A stretch of DNA of 64,000 nucleotides, from positions 1 to 64,000 of the forward strand of contig RHMC01000018.1 in assembly GCA_003719395.1 (NCBI GenBank). Direction: 5' to 3'. The translations under genes and the position numbers were made by a program. Below the pieces are notes generated by a model. It saw nothing but the letters and a program-made list of their open reading frames with translations. It did no database searches and was not told the DNA's origin. This document shows, piece after piece, positions 62,264 through 64,000 of this stretch (the first letter of the stretch is position 1; the number at the start of each line of letters is the position of its first letter). The stretch is from Streptomyces altiplanensis (lineage in GTDB: Bacteria > Actinomycetota > Actinomycetes > Streptomycetales > Streptomycetaceae).

Positions 62264-64000
62264 ATGCGCAACACTCTCACCAAGGCCGGCTGCTGGCTCG
62301 CCGGAGCACTGCTCTGCGCGGCCGCCGCGCCCGCCGTGGCCGCAGGCGCCCATGCATCGGGCGAACCCGTCCGCGCCGCTGTCCGGGACGTGACCGCGGC
62401 CGTGAGCGCGGCCGATCCGGCGTACAAGATCCTCGTGTTCTCCAAGACGGCGGGCTTCCGCCACGGGTCCATCGACGACGGTCTCGCCGCGCTGCGCGAG
62501 CTGGGCGGCGCGAACAACTTCACCGTGGACGCGACGGAGGACGCGCAGGCCTTCACCACCGGCAACCTCGCGCAGTACAAGGCCGTCGTCTTCCTGTCCA
62601 CGACCGGTGACGTGCTCAACGGCACCCAGCAGACGGCGTTCGAGCAGTACATCAAGGGCGGCGGCGGTTACGCCGGCATCCACGCGGCCGCCGACACGGA
62701 GTACGACTGGCCGTTCTACGCCGGTCTCGCCGGAGCCCTGTTCCACTCCCACCCGCACAACCAGACGGCGACCGTCAAGGTGGAGGACCGGGCGCACGAC
62801 GCCACCGCCCATCTCGGCACCACCTGGCAGCGCTTCGACGAGTGGTACAACTACCGCACCAACCCGCGGACGACCGCTCACGTGCTGGCCTCGCTCGACG
62901 AGTCCAGCTACTCGGGCGGCAACATGTCCGGCGACCACCCGATCTCCTGGTGCAAGGGCTACGAGGGCGGCCGCGCCTTCTACACCGGTGGCGGTCACAC
63001 CGACGAGTCGTACACCGAACCGGCGTTCCGCCGGCACCTGCTCGGCGGGATCCGCTGGGCGGCGGGCATGACGGAGGCGGACTGCCGTCCGGAGACGGGG
63101 TACACACCGCTGTTCAACGGTTCGGGCACGACCGGCTGGAAGCAGGCCGGGCCCGGTTCGTTCACGCTGGCGGACTCCACGCTCACCTCGCAGGGCGGGC
63201 TCGGGATGCTGTGGTACTCCGCCAAGGAGTACACCGGCGACTACTCCCTCAAGCTCGACTGGCGGATGGACGGCGACGACAACTCCGGGATCCTCCTGGG
63301 GTTCCCGGCCTCCGACGACCCGTGGTCGGCGGTCGACAACGGGTACGAGATCCAGATCGACGCCACGGACAGCGCCGACCGGACGACGGGAGCGGTGTAC
63401 GGCTTCAAGTCCGCCGACATCGCCGCCCGCGACGCCGCGCTCAACCCGCCCGGCGAATGGAACACGTACGAACTCCGTGTCACCGGCGAACGGCTGGAGA
63501 TCTTCCTCAACGGCCGCAAGATCAACGACTTCACCAACACCGATCCCGTCCGCAGCCTGCGGCAGGGGCACATCGGGATCCAGAACCACGGCGACGGCGA
63601 CCGGGTGTCCTTCCGCAACGTCCGGGTGAAGACATCCGGCGGCACGCAGCCGGGTCCCCTCGCGGGCGAGGTCAAGGGCGTCAACGGCAAGTGCCTGGAC
63701 GTCGCCGGGGGCGCGACCGGTGACGGCACCCAGGTCCAGCTGTGGACCTGCAACGGCAACAGCCCCCAGAAGTGGACGCTGCCGGGCGACGGCACCTTCC
63801 GCGCACTGGGCAAGTGCCTGGACATCAGCGGCGGAGGAACCGCCGACGGTACGAAGATCCAGCTGTGGACCTGCAACGGCAGCGGCGCGCAGCAGTGGCA
63901 GCCGCAGCCGGACAGAACCGTCCGCAACCCGCAGTCGGGCAAGTGCCTCGACGCCGAAGGCAGCACCTGGAACGACGGCACCCGCGTCCATCTGTGGACC
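62264..64000 (+). CDS. secreted ThuA-DUF1080-ricin-B protein, partial
   Basis: Open to the right edge (579 codons, no stop yet). ATG at 62264 behind GGAGAGGAGG. Signal peptide KAGCWLAGALLCAAAAPAVA. ThuA-like domain (VFSKTAGFRHGSIDDGLAAL, YIKGGGGYAGIHAAADTEYD, GRAFYTGGGHTDESY), then a DUF1080/3-keto-disaccharide-hydrolase-like sandwich (TPLFNGSGTTGWKQAGPGSF, DDNSGILLGFPASDDPWSAV, RQGHIGIQNHGDGDRVSFRN), then ricin-B QxW repeats almost identical to those of the preceding gene. Likely cooperates with the upstream dehydrogenase on oxidised (3-keto) sugars at a polysaccharide surface. No frame break seen. Confidence 0.87.
   Translation, partial: MRNTLTKAGCWLAGALLCAAAAPAVAAGAHASGEPVRAAVRDVTAAVSAADPAYKILVFSKTAGFRHGSIDDGLAALRELGGANNFTVDATEDAQAFTTGNLAQYKAVVFLSTTGDVLNGTQQTAFEQYIKGGGGYAGIHAAADTEYDWPFYAGLAGALFHSHPHNQTATVKVEDRAHDATAHLGTTWQRFDEWYNYRTNPRTTAHVLASLDESSYSGGNMSGDHPISWCKGYEGGRAFYTGGGHTDESYTEPAFRRHLLGGIRWAAGMTEADCRPETGYTPLFNGSGTTGWKQAGPGSFTLADSTLTSQGGLGMLWYSAKEYTGDYSLKLDWRMDGDDNSGILLGFPASDDPWSAVDNGYEIQIDATDSADRTTGAVYGFKSADIAARDAALNPPGEWNTYELRVTGERLEIFLNGRKINDFTNTDPVRSLRQGHIGIQNHGDGDRVSFRNVRVKTSGGTQPGPLAGEVKGVNGKCLDVAGGATGDGTQVQLWTCNGNSPQKWTLPGDGTFRALGKCLDISGGGTADGTKIQLWTCNGSGAQQWQPQPDRTVRNPQSGKCLDAEGSTWNDGTRVHLWT
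63665..64000 (+). repeat. ricin-B coding repeat, copy 2 (cut by the edge)
   Basis: Second copy of the lectin-coding segment at 61867-62241, offset 1798 bp. Confidence 0.8.

Noticed and set aside
62027..63991. 654-codon open frame on the minus strand opposite the ThuA gene
   Set aside because: Mirror of the ricin repeats; no start context and no recognisable protein.
1..64000. tRNA, rRNA, CRISPR array, IS element, prophage or att site
   Set aside because: Looked for clover-leaf ends, regularly spaced repeats, transposase or integrase motifs; none seen. A covariance-model search would settle small RNAs.

Overview
The window is about 71-72% GC with strongly GC-rich third codon positions. It carries marker families of Streptomyces or a close relative: a type III polyketide synthase of the RppA type, a subtilisin-inhibitor-like protein, an XRE/DUF397 pair, a DUF574 methyltransferase, several sugar ABC operons with LacI or GntR regulators, and secreted polysaccharide enzymes with carbohydrate-binding modules. 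I see no tRNA, rRNA, IS element, phage gene or CRISPR array. The content reads as a chromosomal carbon-scavenging and secretion region.

Layout. 0-2.4 kb: secreted GH5 cellulase (FN3 + CBM3) behind two CebR-type boxes. 2.6-10.6 kb: GNAT, RhtA-like exporter divergent from a LysR regulator, cupin, GntR regulator with GTATAC operators in front of two Tat-exported amidohydrolases, tyrosine phosphatase, PPOX oxidoreductase. 11-15.4 kb: small ORF, sigma-like HTH protein, DUF574 methyltransferase, XRE/DUF397 pair behind an 18-bp palindrome, GNAT, gene remnants. 15.5-17.4 kb: ABC exporter. 17.6-24.7 kb: a das-like chitooligosaccharide operon (binding protein, two permeases, GH20, GH16-CBM3) divergent from a DasR-like GntR. 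24.9-27.5 kb: rppA convergent with a Dyp-type peroxidase. 28-35.3 kb: basic coiled-coil protein, GH15 enzyme, small ORFs, MFS/MerR pair with a 22-bp palindrome, DUF4142 protein plus class F sortase. 35.7-44.1 kb: oxidoreductase pair and a ceb-like beta-glucoside operon (cebEFG-bglC type) with a divergent LacI/CebR-family regulator; both share a GGGAACGTTCCC box. 44.3-51.2 kb: ATP-grasp ligase plus CocE hydrolase, secreted TNT-domain NADase candidate plus a 79-aa partner, PHB-depolymerase-like esterase, protease inhibitor. 51.5-58.4 kb: transglutaminase-like protein and a YtfQRT/YjfF-like sugar ABC operon ending in its LacI regulator. 59.3-64 kb: secreted sugar dehydrogenase and ThuA/DUF1080 protein, both with near-identical ricin-B lectin tails; the second runs off the window.

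How the parts work together. Extracellular enzymes (GH5, GH16, esterase, sugar dehydrogenase) release oligomers. Three binding-protein-dependent importers take up beta-glucosides, chitooligosaccharide-like sugars and a monosaccharide. Cytoplasmic GH1 and GH20 enzymes finish the breakdown. Each importer has its own adjacent LacI or GntR regulator and palindromic operators that can be seen.

Quality caveat. Roughly 25 of about 55 protein genes are broken by single-base frame changes while homologous protein continues in another frame, often with a compensating shift nearby. This is far too many for natural decay, and I read it as uncorrected indel errors in the assembly. Such genes are listed as one CDS spanning the frames, with the shift positions given.
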